Positions 63,881-64,000 of a stretch of DNA of 64,000 bases are shown here, piece after piece. A program made the position numbers and the translations under genes. Every line of letters begins with the position of its first letter. The first letter of the stretch is position 1. The stretch comes from Gymnorhina tibicen (lineage: Eukaryota > Chordata > Aves > Passeriformes > Artamidae). The stretch is from contig VXAZ01008185.1 in NCBI GenBank assembly GCA_013399875.1, forward strand, positions 28,774 to 92,773, in the 5' to 3' direction. The notes under the pieces were generated by a model. That model was not told where the DNA came from, made no database searches, and worked only from the letters and a program-made list of their open reading frames with translations.

Positions 63881-64000
63881 TATTAGAACTAATTATTAGA
63901 ATTACTAGTAATAGAACTAGTAATTCTGCTGAGAATTATTGAGTCACATATACTTAACACCAGCTGATTTTACTGTGTGTGTGTACGACTCTCCTTAGGA

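Larger units (their letters stand above)
53008..64000 (+). other. PRKN: PRKN intron 1, 5' part
   Basis: This follows the GTGAGT donor at 53008. PRKN intron 1 is very long in known vertebrates, so finding no second exon in 11 kb is expected. It contains the end of the CpG island, a (CTG)n run, two LTR insertions, G-rich tracts, an assembly N and a recent inverted duplication. I recognise no other coding sequence. Confidence 0.82.

Overview
The window is nuclear DNA from a bird, most likely a neoavian and possibly a passerine. The reasons are CR1 retrotransposon copies in both orientations, avian-type ERV long terminal repeats, an AT-rich intronic background, and two recognisable vertebrate genes. 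It is not a microbial locus: there are no operons, ribosome binding sites or CRISPR arrays, and almost every long open frame is chance.

The window holds the head-to-head pair PACRG (minus strand) and PRKN/parkin (plus strand). PACRG coding exon 1 is at 52052-52207 and exon 2 at 2433-2567, both on the minus strand, separated by a 49.5-kb intron. The two exons join in phase 0 and give the first 97 residues of PACRG. Later exons lie beyond the left edge. PRKN exon 1 contributes only seven coding bases (53001-53007, ATGATCG) before a strong GTGAGT donor. The rest of the window to 64000 is PRKN intron 1. The start codons are 794 bp apart inside a CpG island (about 52080-53330). This shared promoter carries an RFX X-box near its midpoint, an NRF1 palindrome, a ZNF143-like site, an E-box and GC boxes.

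Region by region: 1-2432 is PACRG intron 2 with a degraded CR1. 2568-52051 is PACRG intron 1. It contains a palindromic 91-bp tandem repeat (7.24-7.49 kb), the 5' part of a class II (ERVK-like) provirus with LTR and primer-binding site (7.98-9.33 kb), several CR1 fragments, two solo LTRs of one family in opposite orientations (24.4 and 32.2 kb, the second nested in a CR1), a CR1 with reverse-transcriptase remnants and an assembly-gap duplication (31.9-34.5 kb), and an ancient L3/CR1-type remnant (38.3-38.75 kb). PRKN intron 1 carries two further LTRs (54.6 and 55.7 kb), a G-quadruplex motif, and an exact 149-bp inverted duplication (62.4 and 63.7 kb).

The most interesting points are the X-box between a ciliary gene and parkin, the recursive-splicing geometry at the start of PACRG exon 2, a 12-bp coding tandem repeat in PACRG exon 1, and the identical inverted duplication in PRKN intron 1. 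No wholly new gene system was found. Gene identities come from remembered protein sequences; no database search was run.
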